A DNA stretch of 64,000 nt, taken from assembly GCF_035920445.1 (NCBI RefSeq), contig NZ_CP109162.1:4774001-4838000 (forward strand), read 5' to 3'. The notes under the pieces are model-generated. The model saw only the letters and a list, made by a program, of their open reading frames with translations, was not told where the DNA came from and did not search any database. This document shows positions 41,859 to 51,587 of the stretch, in pieces; position 1 is the first letter of the stretch, and every line of letters starts with the position of its first letter. The stretch comes from Nocardia sp. NBC_01730. Lineage in GTDB: Bacteria; Actinomycetota; Actinomycetes; Mycobacteriales; Mycobacteriaceae. The translations under genes and the position numbers were made by a program.

Positions 41859-44117
41859 ATGGCGACAATCGAATATCTGCGGACCGATCCCGATCTGCCG
41901 CCGGTCGGTGTGGTCGACAAGTCACCGATCACTCCGGCCAAGAAGGCGATCTTCGCCGGGATCGCCGTACTCGGCGCCATCGCATGGGCGGTGCTCGCCA
42001 TCTCGCGTGGCGAATCGGTCAATGCCGTGTGGATCGTGATCGCCGCGGTCAGCACCTACATCATCGCGTACCGGTTCTACGCCAGGTTCATCGAACGCAA
42101 GATCACCAAACCGCGCGACGACCTGGCCACGCCCGCCGAGATCCTGGAGAACGGCAAGGATTACATGCCGATGGACCGGCGGGTGCTCTACGGGCACCAC
42201 TTCGCCGCCATCGCGGGCGCAGGCCCGCTGGTCGGTCCGGTACTCGCCGCGCAGATGGGCTACCTGCCGGGCACGATCTGGATCGTGGTCGGCGTCGTGC
42301 TGGCCGGTGCGGTGCAGGACTACCTGGTGCTGTGGGTCTCGATGAAGCGGCGCGGGCGCAGTCTCGGGCAGATGGCCCGCGACGAGCTCGGCGTGATCGG
42401 CGGCTGGTCGGCCATCGTCGGCGTACTCGTGATCATGATGATCCTGCTCGCGGTGCTCGCGCTGGTGGTGGTCAACGCGCTCGCCCACAGCCCGTGGGGC
42501 GTCTTCTCGATCGGCATGACCATTCCGATCGCGCTGTTCATGGGCGTGTACCTGCGCTTCCTGCGGCCCGGCAAGGTCGGCGAGGTGTCCGCCATCGGGT
42601 TCGCGCTGCTGATCCTGGCCATCCTCGGCGGCGGCTGGGTGTCGGAAACGGAGTGGGGCACCGACTGGTTCACGCTCTCGCCGGTGACCATCTCCTGGCT
42701 GCTGATCGCCTACGGCTTCGTCGCCTCGGTGCTTCCGGTGTGGCTGCTGCTCGCGCCGCGTGACTACCTGTCCACCTTCATGAAGGTGGGCACCATTATC
42801 CTGCTCGCGGTCGGCATCCTGGTCACGCTTCCGGTGCTGAAGGCGCCCGCCGTCTCGGATTTCGCGACCTCCGGCACCGGCCCCGCCTTCGCAGGCTCGC
42901 TGTTCCCGTTCCTGTTCATCACCATCGCTTGCGGCGCGCTGAGCGGTTTCCACGCGCTGGTCTCCTCCGGCACCACACCGAAGCTGCTGGAGAAGGAATC
43001 GCACGCGAAGATGATCGGCTACGGCGGCATGCTGATGGAGTCGTTCGTCGCGGTCATGGCCATTATCACCGCCTCGATCATCGACCAGCACCTGTATTTC
43101 GCGATGAACGCACCGCTCGGGCTCACCGGCGGCACGGCGGAGAAGGCCGCGGCCTACACCAACAGTCTCGGGCTGAGCGGTCCGCCCGCGACCCCGGCCG
43201 AACTGAGCCGAGCCGCGAGCGATGTCGGCGAGACCAGCATCATCTCCCGCACCGGCGGTGCGCCGACGCTGGCCGTCGGCATCTCCGAGGTGTTTCACCA
43301 GTTTCTCGGTGGCGCGAGCATGAAGTCGTTCTGGTACCACTTCGCGATCATGTTCGAGGCGCTGTTCATCCTCACCACGATCGACGCGGGAACCCGCGTC
43401 GCGCGTTTCATGCTGTCGGACGCGCTTGGCAACTTCGGCGGTGCCGCGAAGAAGTTCCGTGACCCGTCCTGGCGGATCGGCGCGTGGCTGTGCTCGGGCG
43501 TCGTAGTCGCAGCGTGGGGTTCGATCCTGCTGATGGGCGTCACCGACCCGCTGGGCGGCATCAACACACTGTTCCCGCTGTTCGGCATCGCCAACCAGCT
43601 GCTCGCGGCGATGGCGCTGACCGTGGTTCTGGTGATCGTGGTGAAGAAGGGCCTGGCCAAGTGGGCATGGATTCCGGCGATTCCGCTGGTCTGGGACCTC
43701 GCGGTGACCATGAGCGCGTCCTGGCAGAAGATTTTCTCCGACGATCCGAAGCTCGGATACTGGAAGCAGCACAGCATCTGCCAGGCGGCGCAGGACGCCG
43801 GGAAGCTATGTCTGACGGCGAAGACCCAGGACGATATGAACGCGATCGTGCGCAACACCTTCATCCAAGGCACGCTGTCGATCCTGTTCGCGGCGCTGGT
43901 GCTGATCGTCACGGTCGTCGGCGCGGTGGTGGCGCTTCGTGCCTGGCGCTCCGGCCGGACCACTACCACCGAAACCCCGGAGGAGCCGTCGAAGATCTTC
44001 GCGCCCAGCGGTTTCGTCGCCACCTCGGCGGAGAAGGAAGTCCAGAAGCAGTGGGACGAGCTGATCGCAGCCGGAAAGGTTCGCGCGCCCGGCGCGGCGC
44101 ACGCGCACGCGCGATGA
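41859..44117 (+). CDS. cstA: Carbon starvation protein CstA, peptide/pyruvate-type transporter
   Basis: A 752-residue membrane protein with about 16 segments. Family blocks are YGHHFAAIAGAGPLVGPVLA, GYLPGTIWIVVGVVLAGAVQDYLVLW, SGFHALVSSGTTPKLLEKES, YGGMLMESFVAVMAIITA, and LFILTTIDAGTRVARFMLSD late in the sequence. CstA/BtsT-type proteins import peptides or pyruvate under carbon limitation. CAGGAG precedes ATG 41859 by about 10 nt. The ATG of the YbdD-like gene overlaps its stop. Confidence 0.95.
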   Translation: MATIEYLRTDPDLPPVGVVDKSPITPAKKAIFAGIAVLGAIAWAVLAISRGESVNAVWIVIAAVSTYIIAYRFYARFIERKITKPRDDLATPAEILENGKDYMPMDRRVLYGHHFAAIAGAGPLVGPVLAAQMGYLPGTIWIVVGVVLAGAVQDYLVLWVSMKRRGRSLGQMARDELGVIGGWSAIVGVLVIMMILLAVLALVVVNALAHSPWGVFSIGMTIPIALFMGVYLRFLRPGKVGEVSAIGFALLILAILGGGWVSETEWGTDWFTLSPVTISWLLIAYGFVASVLPVWLLLAPRDYLSTFMKVGTIILLAVGILVTLPVLKAPAVSDFATSGTGPAFAGSLFPFLFITIACGALSGFHALVSSGTTPKLLEKESHAKMIGYGGMLMESFVAVMAIITASIIDQHLYFAMNAPLGLTGGTAEKAAAYTNSLGLSGPPATPAELSRAASDVGETSIISRTGGAPTLAVGISEVFHQFLGGASMKSFWYHFAIMFEALFILTTIDAGTRVARFMLSDALGNFGGAAKKFRDPSWRIGAWLCSGVVVAAWGSILLMGVTDPLGGINTLFPLFGIANQLLAAMALTVVLVIVVKKGLAKWAWIPAIPLVWDLAVTMSASWQKIFSDDPKLGYWKQHSICQAAQDAGKLCLTAKTQDDMNAIVRNTFIQGTLSILFAALVLIVTVVGAVVALRAWRSGRTTTTETPEEPSKIFAPSGFVATSAEKEVQKQWDELIAAGKVRAPGAAHAHAR

Positions 44118-44374
44118 GCGACGCCACGGCGACGCGTGCCGGCCGGTCCTCGCGACCGGTCGGCACACGGCTGCGCGCCGCGGCACATGCCTGCGTCGAC
44201 GGCGCTCGCGCCGGCGTCTGGTGGTTCAACTCGATCCTGGGCGGGCAGGACTACCAGCGGTATGTCGATCACCTGCGGCGCAATCATCCGGGCTGCGAGA
44301 TTCCGACCGAACGGGAGTACTGGCGGCAGCGCCATGCCGACGCGGACCGCAATCCCACCAACCGCTGCTGCTGA
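44114..44374 (+). CDS. YbdD/YjiX family protein (DUF466)
   Basis: An 86-residue protein with the DUF466 core VWWFNSILGGQDYQRYVDHL, then RRNHPGCEIPTEREYWRQRH and a final RNPTNRCC. In enterobacteria such proteins (YbdD, YjiX) are encoded directly after cstA/btsT and are needed for transport. The ATGA overlap with cstA supports the same role here. The N-terminal ~30 residues are a Nocardia-type extension rich in Ala and Arg. Confidence 0.9.
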   Translation: MSDATATRAGRSSRPVGTRLRAAAHACVDGARAGVWWFNSILGGQDYQRYVDHLRRNHPGCEIPTEREYWRQRHADADRNPTNRCC

Positions 44375-44548
44375 GGCCAGCCGCGGGCACCGATTTTTCG
44401 GTGCGCGCCGCCGCACGTCGAGTTGGTACTTCACGCAACATTTGGCCGCTTGATCGTTATGCGGTGTCACGGTGGCTGTGCGAAGCGCGGACCCAAGCGC
44501 GGGGTGGTGGCTGATTTCCGCTAGCACAGGTCGGCCGTAGCTGACATT

Positions 44549-46180
44549 GTGGTTGACGTGACGATCACGGCATTGGATTTCGAGCGCTGCTATCGGGCGG
44601 TGTCGACCCGAGACTCCCGATTCGACGGGCAATTCTTCACCGCGGTGCGCACCACCGGAATCTATTGCCGCCCTTCGTGTCCGGCTATCACGCCGAAGCG
44701 TGCCAACGTGTCGTTCCTGCCGACGGCCGCCGCGGCGCAGCAGGCGGGCTACCGCGCTTGCCGCCGCTGTCTGCCGGACGCGGCGCCCGGCTCGCCGTTG
44801 TGGAACACCAGGGCGGATCTGGCCGCGCGGGCGATGCGGCTGATCGGCGACGGCGTCATCGAGCGCGGCGGGGTACCCGCGCTGGCCGCCACGCTGGGCT
44901 ATTCGCAGCGGCAGCTCACCCGCGTGCTGACCACCGAGTTGGGCGCCGGACCGTTGGCGCTGGCCCGCGCGCACCGCGCGCACACCGCGCGGCTGCTGAT
45001 CCAGACCACGGCGATGCCCATGTCGGACATCGCGTTCGCTGCCGGGTTCGCCTCCATCCGCCAGTTCAACGACACGGTGCGCGAGGTGTTCGCGGTCAGC
45101 CCGACTACCATGCGGACCGAGGCGCAACGCGCGAGAAGCGGGTCCGCGGCACTCCCGGCGCCCGCCACCAACGGTTCGCTCACCCTGCGGCTGCCCTACC
45201 GGGAGCCGCTGGACCGCGCCTGGCTGGAGTGGTTTTTCTCCGCGCACGTCGCCCCCGGCGTGGAACTGTGGGAGAACCGCGCCTACACCAGGAACCTGCG
45301 CACCCCACACGGGCATGCCACGACGCGGCTGAGCTTCCAGCGCGACCACGTACGGGCCGAGTTGTCCCTACACGACATGCGTGATTTGGCACCAACGGTG
45401 GCGCGGTTGCGGCATCTGCTGGATCTCGACGCCGATCCGATCGGCATCGACGAGGCGCTCGGCGTCGGCCCCGCACAGCCCGGGCCGACCGCCGAACGGC
45501 TGTCGGACAACCACACCGAGCAATTGCCGGACGCGGGCGCCGGCTCGCCACCGGACGCCGAGGCGATGCCCGAGGTCAGCCGGTCCGGCGCGCGGCGGCC
45601 CTCGTTCACGCCGGGTATTCGGGTACCCGGCTGCCTCGACGCAGCCGAGCTGTTGTTACGCACCATGATCGGACAGCAGATCTCGGTGTCCGCCGCCGCC
45701 ACGCACACCGCCCGGCTGGCCGAAACGCTCGGCGAGCGAGTGGACGGGCCGCTCCCCTTGCTGTTTCCCGCCCCGGATGTGATCGCCGAACGCGGCGCCG
45801 AAGTCTTGACCGGCCCTGCGCGGCGGGTCCGCTCGATCGTCGCCGCGGCGGCGGCGCTCGCCTCAGGTGAGCTGGTGCTGCACCAGGGTCGCACCGCCGT
45901 CGATCTGCGCCGCGAACTGCTCGCGCTGGACGGGGTCGGGCCGTGGACGGCCGACTACGTGACCATGCGCCTGCTCGCCGAGCCGGACGTCCTCCTCGGC
46001 ACCGACCTGGTCGTCCGCCAGGGCGCGAACCTGCTCGGCATCGATCTGAAGGACACCGCGCGCTGGGCGCCGTGGAGGTCGTATCTATCAATGCACCTGT
46101 GGAAGGCGGCATTGGCGGAACGTGCCACGCAATCGAGAACTTCCACCGGCGCCACGACGAAAGGCAGTGTCGAAACATGA
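44549..46180 (+). CDS. AdaA-AlkA fusion: methyl-phosphotriester sensor, AraC regulator and 3-methyladenine DNA glycosylase
   Basis: A 543-residue three-part protein. Residues 1-80 are the Ada zinc domain with Cys40 and Cys44 (IYCRPSCPAIT) and Cys71 and Cys74 (CRRCLP); one takes the methyl group. Residues ~85-190 are an AraC-type HTH (TLGYSQRQLTRVLTTELGAG; MSDIAFAAGFASIRQFNDTV). From ~210 the AlkA N-domain leads into the HhH-GPD fold (GQQISVSAAATHTARLAE, LLALDGVGPWTADYVTMRLL) with the catalytic Asp near 485 in GTDLVVRQG. It senses alkylated DNA, activates its regulon and excises N3-alkyl bases. The next gene, ogt, starts inside its stop codon. GTG start; GTG 44558 is possible. Confidence 0.94.
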   Translation: MVDVTITALDFERCYRAVSTRDSRFDGQFFTAVRTTGIYCRPSCPAITPKRANVSFLPTAAAAQQAGYRACRRCLPDAAPGSPLWNTRADLAARAMRLIGDGVIERGGVPALAATLGYSQRQLTRVLTTELGAGPLALARAHRAHTARLLIQTTAMPMSDIAFAAGFASIRQFNDTVREVFAVSPTTMRTEAQRARSGSAALPAPATNGSLTLRLPYREPLDRAWLEWFFSAHVAPGVELWENRAYTRNLRTPHGHATTRLSFQRDHVRAELSLHDMRDLAPTVARLRHLLDLDADPIGIDEALGVGPAQPGPTAERLSDNHTEQLPDAGAGSPPDAEAMPEVSRSGARRPSFTPGIRVPGCLDAAELLLRTMIGQQISVSAAATHTARLAETLGERVDGPLPLLFPAPDVIAERGAEVLTGPARRVRSIVAAAAALASGELVLHQGRTAVDLRRELLALDGVGPWTADYVTMRLLAEPDVLLGTDLVVRQGANLLGIDLKDTARWAPWRSYLSMHLWKAALAERATQSRTSTGATTKGSVET

Positions 46181-46719
46181 ACGCCACCACCGCAACCCGC
46201 TCCAGCATTGGCGAAATGCGCAACCTCACAGCGGACTTCGCCGTCAGCACCACCCCGATCGGACCGTTCACCGCACTCGTCGACGCGGACGGAGCCGTTC
46301 TCGCTTCCGGATGGACCGCCGACGCGGAGAACCTACGCGGCCTGATCCATCCTGCGCTGCGCCCGGCCGCGCTGCGGCAACGGGACTCACTGGGCGAGGT
46401 AACCAGCGCGGTCACCGCATACCACGAAGGTGACCTCACAGCGATCGATCCGATTCCCGTTCGCCAGCAGTCCGGGCAGTTCCTGGTGCACGCCTGGGCC
46501 GTGCTGCGCACGGCCCAGGCGGGTAGCCCGCTCACCTATACCGAATTCGCCGCCCGCGCCGGCCGCCCGGAGGCCACCCGCGCCGCGGCCAATGCGTGTG
46601 CCCGCAACGCCGCCGCGCTGTTCGTGCCCTGCCACCGGGTCCTCCGCATCGGCGGAGCGCTCGGCGGCTTCCGCTGGGGCCTCGACGTGAAGCGCTGGCT
46701 GCTGGACCACGAGGCGTAA
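46177..46719 (+). CDS. ogt: Methylated-DNA-protein-cysteine methyltransferase
   Basis: A 180-residue O6-alkylguanine-DNA alkyltransferase. The reactive Cys lies in LFVPCHRVLRIGGALGGFRWG, preceded by the helix-turn-helix AARAGRPEATRAAANACARN with the Arg finger. It transfers alkyl groups from O6-guanine irreversibly to itself. ATGA overlap with the adaA-alkA gene makes a two-gene alkylation-repair operon, which the upstream AdaA part should induce. Confidence 0.95.
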   Translation: MNATTATRSSIGEMRNLTADFAVSTTPIGPFTALVDADGAVLASGWTADAENLRGLIHPALRPAALRQRDSLGEVTSAVTAYHEGDLTAIDPIPVRQQSGQFLVHAWAVLRTAQAGSPLTYTEFAARAGRPEATRAAANACARNAAALFVPCHRVLRIGGALGGFRWGLDVKRWLLDHEA

Positions 46720-46817
46720 GGATGCACGATCCGCCAGTGCGCAGCCACTGTCGGGCGCCGCCGATCCGCGAGCAGATGGCGCCGGGCACCTGTAGTAGTA
46801 GCAGGCCGCTCGCAGCG

Positions 46818-49800
46818 TCAGGAAAGGGTGGCTTCCAGGTGGGAGCCGGTGCGGCCGCGCAGGACGTGTAGGCGGCTCGGGATGCGCTGGCGCATCTCGT
46901 CTACGTGGCTGACGACGCCGACCACGCGGCCACCGGCCCGTAGTTCGTCGAGCACACCCATCACTGCGTCAAGGGTGTCCGCGTCGAGACCGCCGAAACC
47001 CTCGTCGATGAAGAGGGTGTCCAGCACCAAGCCGCCGGATTCGGCTGCGACGGTGTCGGCCAGGCCGAGCGCCAACGACAGCGAGGCCATGAATGTTTCA
47101 CCGCCGGACAGTGTCTTGGCCGGTCGGACGACGCCGGTGTAGTCGTCGCGAATGTCGAGCCCGAGCCCGCCTCGGCGACCCCGCGGCCCAGCCTTGTCGG
47201 AGTGGACGAATTCGTAACGGCCACCGGACATCCTGCGCAGCCGCAACGACCCGGCCTGCGCCACCTCTTCCAGTCGGGCGGCAACGACGTAGGAGCGCAG
47301 CGACATGCGCCGATTGTTCTCCCCCCGCCCCGCGACGACCTCCGCGAGACCGGCCAGTTCCGCATAGGCCTGCTGCGCAGGCGCGATTCGGTCGACGGCG
47401 GCCCAGAGCTGGCCGCCGAGATCCTCGAGCAGACTCACCCGCTTGCTCGCCTCGGCGTGGGTGGCGACCGCGGCGTTCAACCTGTCCTGCGCGGCGGCGA
47501 CCTGCGAGTCGAGTTCGGCAAGGTCGCCAGGCTCCAGCGCCACCGCCGCCTGGATCTCCGGTTCCGCCAGCACCGCTTCCGCGTGGGCGCGGGCCCGGTC
47601 GGCTGCCACGAGTTCCGCGTCGAGCTCGGCCTGCCGCTCCGGGGTACGGGAGGCAGCGGTGACGACCTTCGCGTAGGCGGTCAGCACCGCGACGTCATCG
47701 CGCGGAGCACTGGTCGCGGCGCGGACCGCAACCTTGCGAATATCGCCCACCGAGTCGACGTCGGCAACGGCGTCAGCGGGAGCAACGGCGTCAGCGGGAG
47801 CAGCGGCGTCAGCGGGAGCAGCGGCGTCAGCGGGAGCAGCGGCGTCAGCGGGAGCAGCGGCGGCGGCGATGGTGGCGGCGGCGGAAGCAGTGCCGACGTC
47901 GGCAGCCGCGGCATCGCCGTCAGCAGCGGAAGAGTCGGCGGCGGATGATTCCGCGGGCACGGCAAAGGTTTCGCCGGACCGGACCACGCTGCCCGCCGCC
48001 GCGGCCGCATGATGTGCCGGTGCCGCGGAGCCGCCGATGCCAGGCCCCGGATCGCCGACCGGCACTTCCGGTACGAAACCCGCTGCGCAGGCGATTTTTT
48101 CGACCCGGTCGGCGATCACCGACACCTGATCCAGGGCGGCCGCCGCCGCTACCCGGGCATCGCGGAGAGCGGTGGCGTCCGCGACGAGGGCAACGAGCCT
48201 GGCCCGACGGCGGTCGATGGTCTCGTCGGCGCCCGCCGCTGTGCGCAGGCGGTCGGTGAGGTCGGCGACGCGCGTGCCGACGGAGGCGATGGTGGCGGCG
48301 ACGGCGCTGCGGCGGGCGGTGGACTCGCGCAGCTCGTTGTGCAGGCGGGTCTCGTCGCCGCGCAGCCTGGTCAGTTCGGCGGTGCGGCCGTCGGCCCGCG
48401 CCGCCAGCTCGGCGGTGTCCTCGTAGCGGTCGGTGGCGGCGCGCAGCGCGGCGGCGAGCTCGACGCGGTCGGTGTCGCCGCCACGCGCGATGAGCGCTTC
48501 GATCTCCCGTTCGAGCCCGGTGATGCGGGCAAGCACCCGGTCGCGGGTGTCCTCCGCCGCGCGCTCGGCCGCCACGGCGGCGTCCTCTTCGGCCTTGGAC
48601 ACCGCGGGGACGGTGGGCTGGGCGGGGACGGGATGGTCGGCGGACCCGCAGACCGCGCACGGTCGGCCGTCGACCAACTCGCCGGCGAGTTCGGCGGCCA
48701 TGCCGGTCAGCCTGCGCTCGCGCAGGTCGAGCACGAGCTCCTTGGCATCGAGGTGCGCCGTGCGGGCGGTCTCGAACTCGACCCTGGCGTGGTCGAGTGC
48801 CGTTCGTCGCGTGGCCAGTTCGACGGCTGCCGTCGCGGCGGTCCGCAGTCGTTCGCTTTCCGCGGTGAGCCCCGGCAGCGCCGCGACTGCTTCGGCCGCC
48901 TCGCGCAGCCTGGCCTCAGCGGTGGCGAGCGCGCCGGGAAGCTCGTCGCGCAGGTCGGTGAGCTTCGTGATCCGCGTGGCCAGCGCCGTGTCCTCGTCGC
49001 GCAGCGCGTTCAGCTCGCCGCTGAGACGGGTGGCGGTGGCGGCATCGGCGCGCACTTCGTCCAGCGCGCCGATCTGCCCGCTCCAACGCCGGATGGCCAC
49101 GTCGAGGTCGGCGTCCTCCCATACCTCCGGCACCCCCTCCCTCGTGGCACCCTCCAATCGGACCAGTTCGGTGCCACCGAGATCGGCGCCCGCCGGATCG
49201 AGCAGTCGGACCGCCAATTGCTGCGCCGCGCTACGGTTTTCGACATCCTTGCGACGCAAGGCCAGCACGGACGAGCGCGCCTCGCCGATCGCGGCGGCGA
49301 CCGGTTCGGCGCGGCGTGCGAGTTCGAGTTCTGCCTGCGAGGCGGCGCGCCGGTCGGCGCTCGCAGCGTAGTCATCAAGCTGCCGACGGGCCGCGGCCAT
49401 GCGGCGGTGCAGCTCGTGCAGCCGACGCTGCTCCTCGGCTTTCGCGCGCGTCTGTGCCGAGTCCTGCTGGCAGTGTTCGGTTTCCCTGGCGGACGTGGTC
49501 AGGTCGACGCGCGCGGTGGACAGCAGATCCTGCGACCACGCGACGGCCTCCAGCGGGCCGACCGACTCCGCCACTCCGACCCCGGCCGCCATGCCGACCT
49601 GGGTGATCAGCCGATCGATGCCCTGCTTGCGCGCTTCCAAGTCGGCTTCCGCGGCGCGGCGCTTGTCCGCCAGCCACTGCTCGGCGGTACCGAAACGCCG
49701 TGTGTCGAAGAGCTTTTCGAGCAATTTCTCCCGATCTTCGTTCTCCGCCCGCAGAAATCGGGCGAAATCGCCCTGCGGCAACAGCACCACCTGGAAGAAC

Positions 49801-50240
49801 TGGTCGGCGCTCATACCGAGCAGGCGAAGAATCTCGTCACCGATATCGCCGATCCGGGAGAGGTGTTCGCCACGGCCGTCCAACCAGGTCAGCGTCGCCT
49901 TGGCGGGTTCGGTGCGCATGCCGGTGCCGCGCCGTTTGGGCCGCTCGAATTCGGGGGTGCGGGTCACGCGCAGCCGCCGCCCGCCGAGGGTCGCCTCGAG
50001 CACAACCTGCGGCGGCGTCTGCTCCGACGCGTGATCGGAGTGCAGTCGCTTGCTCTCGCCGCGCGCGCCCGGAACCCGGCCGTAGAGCGCGAAGGCGATC
50101 GCGTCCAGCACGGTCGTCTTGCCCGCGCCGGTCTGGCCGTGCAGCAAAAACAGACCGTCGGCGCCGAGCACGTCGAAGTCGACGACAGTGGCCTCGGCGA
50201 ACGGGCCGAACGCGGTCATCTCCAGCTTGTGCAACCTCAT
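46818..50240 (-). CDS. sbcC: Exonuclease SbcC (Rad50-like SMC ATPase)
   Basis: A 1140-residue SMC-like ATPase of the SbcCD nuclease. Walker A is GQTGAGKTTVLDAIAFALYG near residue 37. Two long coiled-coil arms flank the zinc hook RPCAVCGSADHP (CxxC) near the middle. The C-terminal ATPase half has the signature SGGETFMASLSLALGLADTV and Walker B LVLDTLFIDEGFGGLD. SbcCD opens hairpins and trims double-strand ends. ATG 50240 is chosen because MRLHKLEMTAFGPF is the family start. An Ala/Pro/Asp hexapeptide repeat, uncommon in this family, interrupts the second coiled-coil arm. It follows sbcD by 37 bp. Confidence 0.95.
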   Translation of the reverse strand: MRLHKLEMTAFGPFAEATVVDFDVLGADGLFLLHGQTGAGKTTVLDAIAFALYGRVPGARGESKRLHSDHASEQTPPQVVLEATLGGRRLRVTRTPEFERPKRRGTGMRTEPAKATLTWLDGRGEHLSRIGDIGDEILRLLGMSADQFFQVVLLPQGDFARFLRAENEDREKLLEKLFDTRRFGTAEQWLADKRRAAEADLEARKQGIDRLITQVGMAAGVGVAESVGPLEAVAWSQDLLSTARVDLTTSARETEHCQQDSAQTRAKAEEQRRLHELHRRMAAARRQLDDYAASADRRAASQAELELARRAEPVAAAIGEARSSVLALRRKDVENRSAAQQLAVRLLDPAGADLGGTELVRLEGATREGVPEVWEDADLDVAIRRWSGQIGALDEVRADAATATRLSGELNALRDEDTALATRITKLTDLRDELPGALATAEARLREAAEAVAALPGLTAESERLRTAATAAVELATRRTALDHARVEFETARTAHLDAKELVLDLRERRLTGMAAELAGELVDGRPCAVCGSADHPVPAQPTVPAVSKAEEDAAVAAERAAEDTRDRVLARITGLEREIEALIARGGDTDRVELAAALRAATDRYEDTAELAARADGRTAELTRLRGDETRLHNELRESTARRSAVAATIASVGTRVADLTDRLRTAAGADETIDRRRARLVALVADATALRDARVAAAAALDQVSVIADRVEKIACAAGFVPEVPVGDPGPGIGGSAAPAHHAAAAAGSVVRSGETFAVPAESSAADSSAADGDAAAADVGTASAAATIAAAAAPADAAAPADAAAPADAAAPADAVAPADAVADVDSVGDIRKVAVRAATSAPRDDVAVLTAYAKVVTAASRTPERQAELDAELVAADRARAHAEAVLAEPEIQAAVALEPGDLAELDSQVAAAQDRLNAAVATHAEASKRVSLLEDLGGQLWAAVDRIAPAQQAYAELAGLAEVVAGRGENNRRMSLRSYVVAARLEEVAQAGSLRLRRMSGGRYEFVHSDKAGPRGRRGGLGLDIRDDYTGVVRPAKTLSGGETFMASLSLALGLADTVAAESGGLVLDTLFIDEGFGGLDADTLDAVMGVLDELRAGGRVVGVVSHVDEMRQRIPSRLHVLRGRTGSHLEATLS
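47769..47858 (-). repeat. 18-bp tandem repeat inside sbcC, five copies
   Basis: Five near-identical copies of GGCGTCAGCGGGAGCAGC (plus-strand sequence) encode the hexapeptide PADAAA repeated in frame, with degenerate copies on both sides. The insert lies in the second coiled-coil arm, in an Ala-rich stretch of about 100 residues, and would form a flexible linker. Such arrays vary in copy number by slippage, so strains may differ here. Confidence 0.9.
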
Positions 50241-50277
50241 GCCGCCGCGCCCATGCCGACACCCGGATACGGCACGG

Positions 50278-51456
50278 TCATGCGGACAATTCCCCACTCA
50301 TGGCGGCGACCGCCGCTTCCGGCTCCCGATCCGCGACGGCGGCGGCGAGCGCGCGTTCCAGCCATGCCATTTCGCCACCGCTCGGCACACTACGGACGTC
50401 TGTGAGGAAGCTGTGGGCGACTTCGGTGTCGCGGCGGCCGTGCACCCGCTCACGGTAGCGCAATTCCGGGTTGCCATCGGGCCGCATCCATTCCACGTGC
50501 ACTGCGAACGGGAACCGTTCCCGCAGCTTGCGCATGGCGTCGACGGGGCGGGCGATGTCGGTGAGCACCGCCGAGACGTAGTGCTGCTCGGCCCCGGTGT
50601 AGTCCGCGTCGGTCAGCAAATCGTCGAGGGTGCCGGTGATTTTGCTCAATCCCCGTACCACCGGCAGATCCCGGCGCCGGACCGAGTGCAATCCGGTCTC
50701 GTCCAGTTCGGCGATCCACACCGCCTTGCTGTGTGAGTTCTCCGCGAACGAATACGGCAGCGGCGAGCCGGAGTAGCGCACCGACTCCGACAGCGTCTGC
50801 GGAGAATGCAGGTGGCCCAGCGCCACGTAGTCGATGCCCTCGAAGGCGGCAAGCGGCACCGTTTCCACTCCGCCGACCGAGATCGACCGTTCCGATCCCG
50901 TGGCCTCCCCGCCGACGACGAAGGCGTGCGCAAGCACGACCGTCCGCACATTGTCGCGTCCGGCGATGTCTGCGCGGATCCGGCTCATCGCGGCGTCGAG
51001 GATCTCCGCATGCGAACGCGCCTGCGGCACATCGAGTTCGGCGCGGGTGATCTCCGGCTCCAGGTAGGGGATGCCGTAGAACGCCACGGGCCCGTGCTCG
51101 TCCTCGAGCAGAACCGGCCGGTCGGCATCGGCAACGGTGGTGCGCAGATGCAGCCCGCCCGCCGCGGCGAAACTCGCGCCCGCCCCGAGCCGCGCGGGCG
51201 AATCGTGGTTGCCCGACGTCGCGACGATATGCGCCCCGGCCGCGCGGATGGCCTCGAATCCCCGGTTGCACACCGCGATCGCGTCGGCGCTGGGAATGGA
51301 CCGGTCGTACACGTCCCCCGGCAGCACGACGACATCGACCGACTCCTCAGCCACCAGCTCCGCGATCGCGGCCAGTGAACGGGCCTGGTCGGCAAGCAGA
51401 TCCACGCCGTGGAACGTGCGCCCGATATGCCAGTCCGAGGTGTGCAGCATCCGCAT
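50278..51456 (-). CDS. sbcD: Exonuclease SbcD (Mre11-like)
   Basis: A 392-residue metallophosphoesterase, the nuclease half of SbcCD. Metal-binding motifs are TSDWHIGRTFHG (Asp8, His10), VVLPGDVYDRS, ATSGNHDSPARLG, LAHAFVVGG and GHLHSPQTL. It cleaves DNA ends and hairpins once SbcC binds ATP. Start ATG 51456, with a second in-frame ATG two codons on. Upstream gene of the sbcD-sbcC operon. Confidence 0.95.
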   Translation of the reverse strand: MRMLHTSDWHIGRTFHGVDLLADQARSLAAIAELVAEESVDVVVLPGDVYDRSIPSADAIAVCNRGFEAIRAAGAHIVATSGNHDSPARLGAGASFAAAGGLHLRTTVADADRPVLLEDEHGPVAFYGIPYLEPEITRAELDVPQARSHAEILDAAMSRIRADIAGRDNVRTVVLAHAFVVGGEATGSERSISVGGVETVPLAAFEGIDYVALGHLHSPQTLSESVRYSGSPLPYSFAENSHSKAVWIAELDETGLHSVRRRDLPVVRGLSKITGTLDDLLTDADYTGAEQHYVSAVLTDIARPVDAMRKLRERFPFAVHVEWMRPDGNPELRYRERVHGRRDTEVAHSFLTDVRSVPSGGEMAWLERALAAAVADREPEAAVAAMSGELSA

Positions 51457-51587
51457 GCCGCGAAACCGTAGGCCAACCCACCGACAGACTCCAATTGCCG
51501 CGCCGGCTCATCGGATTTGCCGTGCCGCCGCACGGCGCGTTACGGGTATCCAGGTCAGCGAGTTCGACAACCCGCTTCAGGAACAGT

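Noticed and set aside
41922..43772. 616-codon open frame on the minus strand opposite cstA
   Set aside because: Charged, His/Asp/Arg-rich translation without hydrophobic or domain pattern; a shadow of cstA.
48009..50405. 798-codon open frame on the plus strand opposite sbcC
   Set aside because: It is antisense to a gene with clear Walker and zinc-hook motifs. High GC keeps the opposite frame open, and its translation is Arg/Gly/Gln-rich with no motif.
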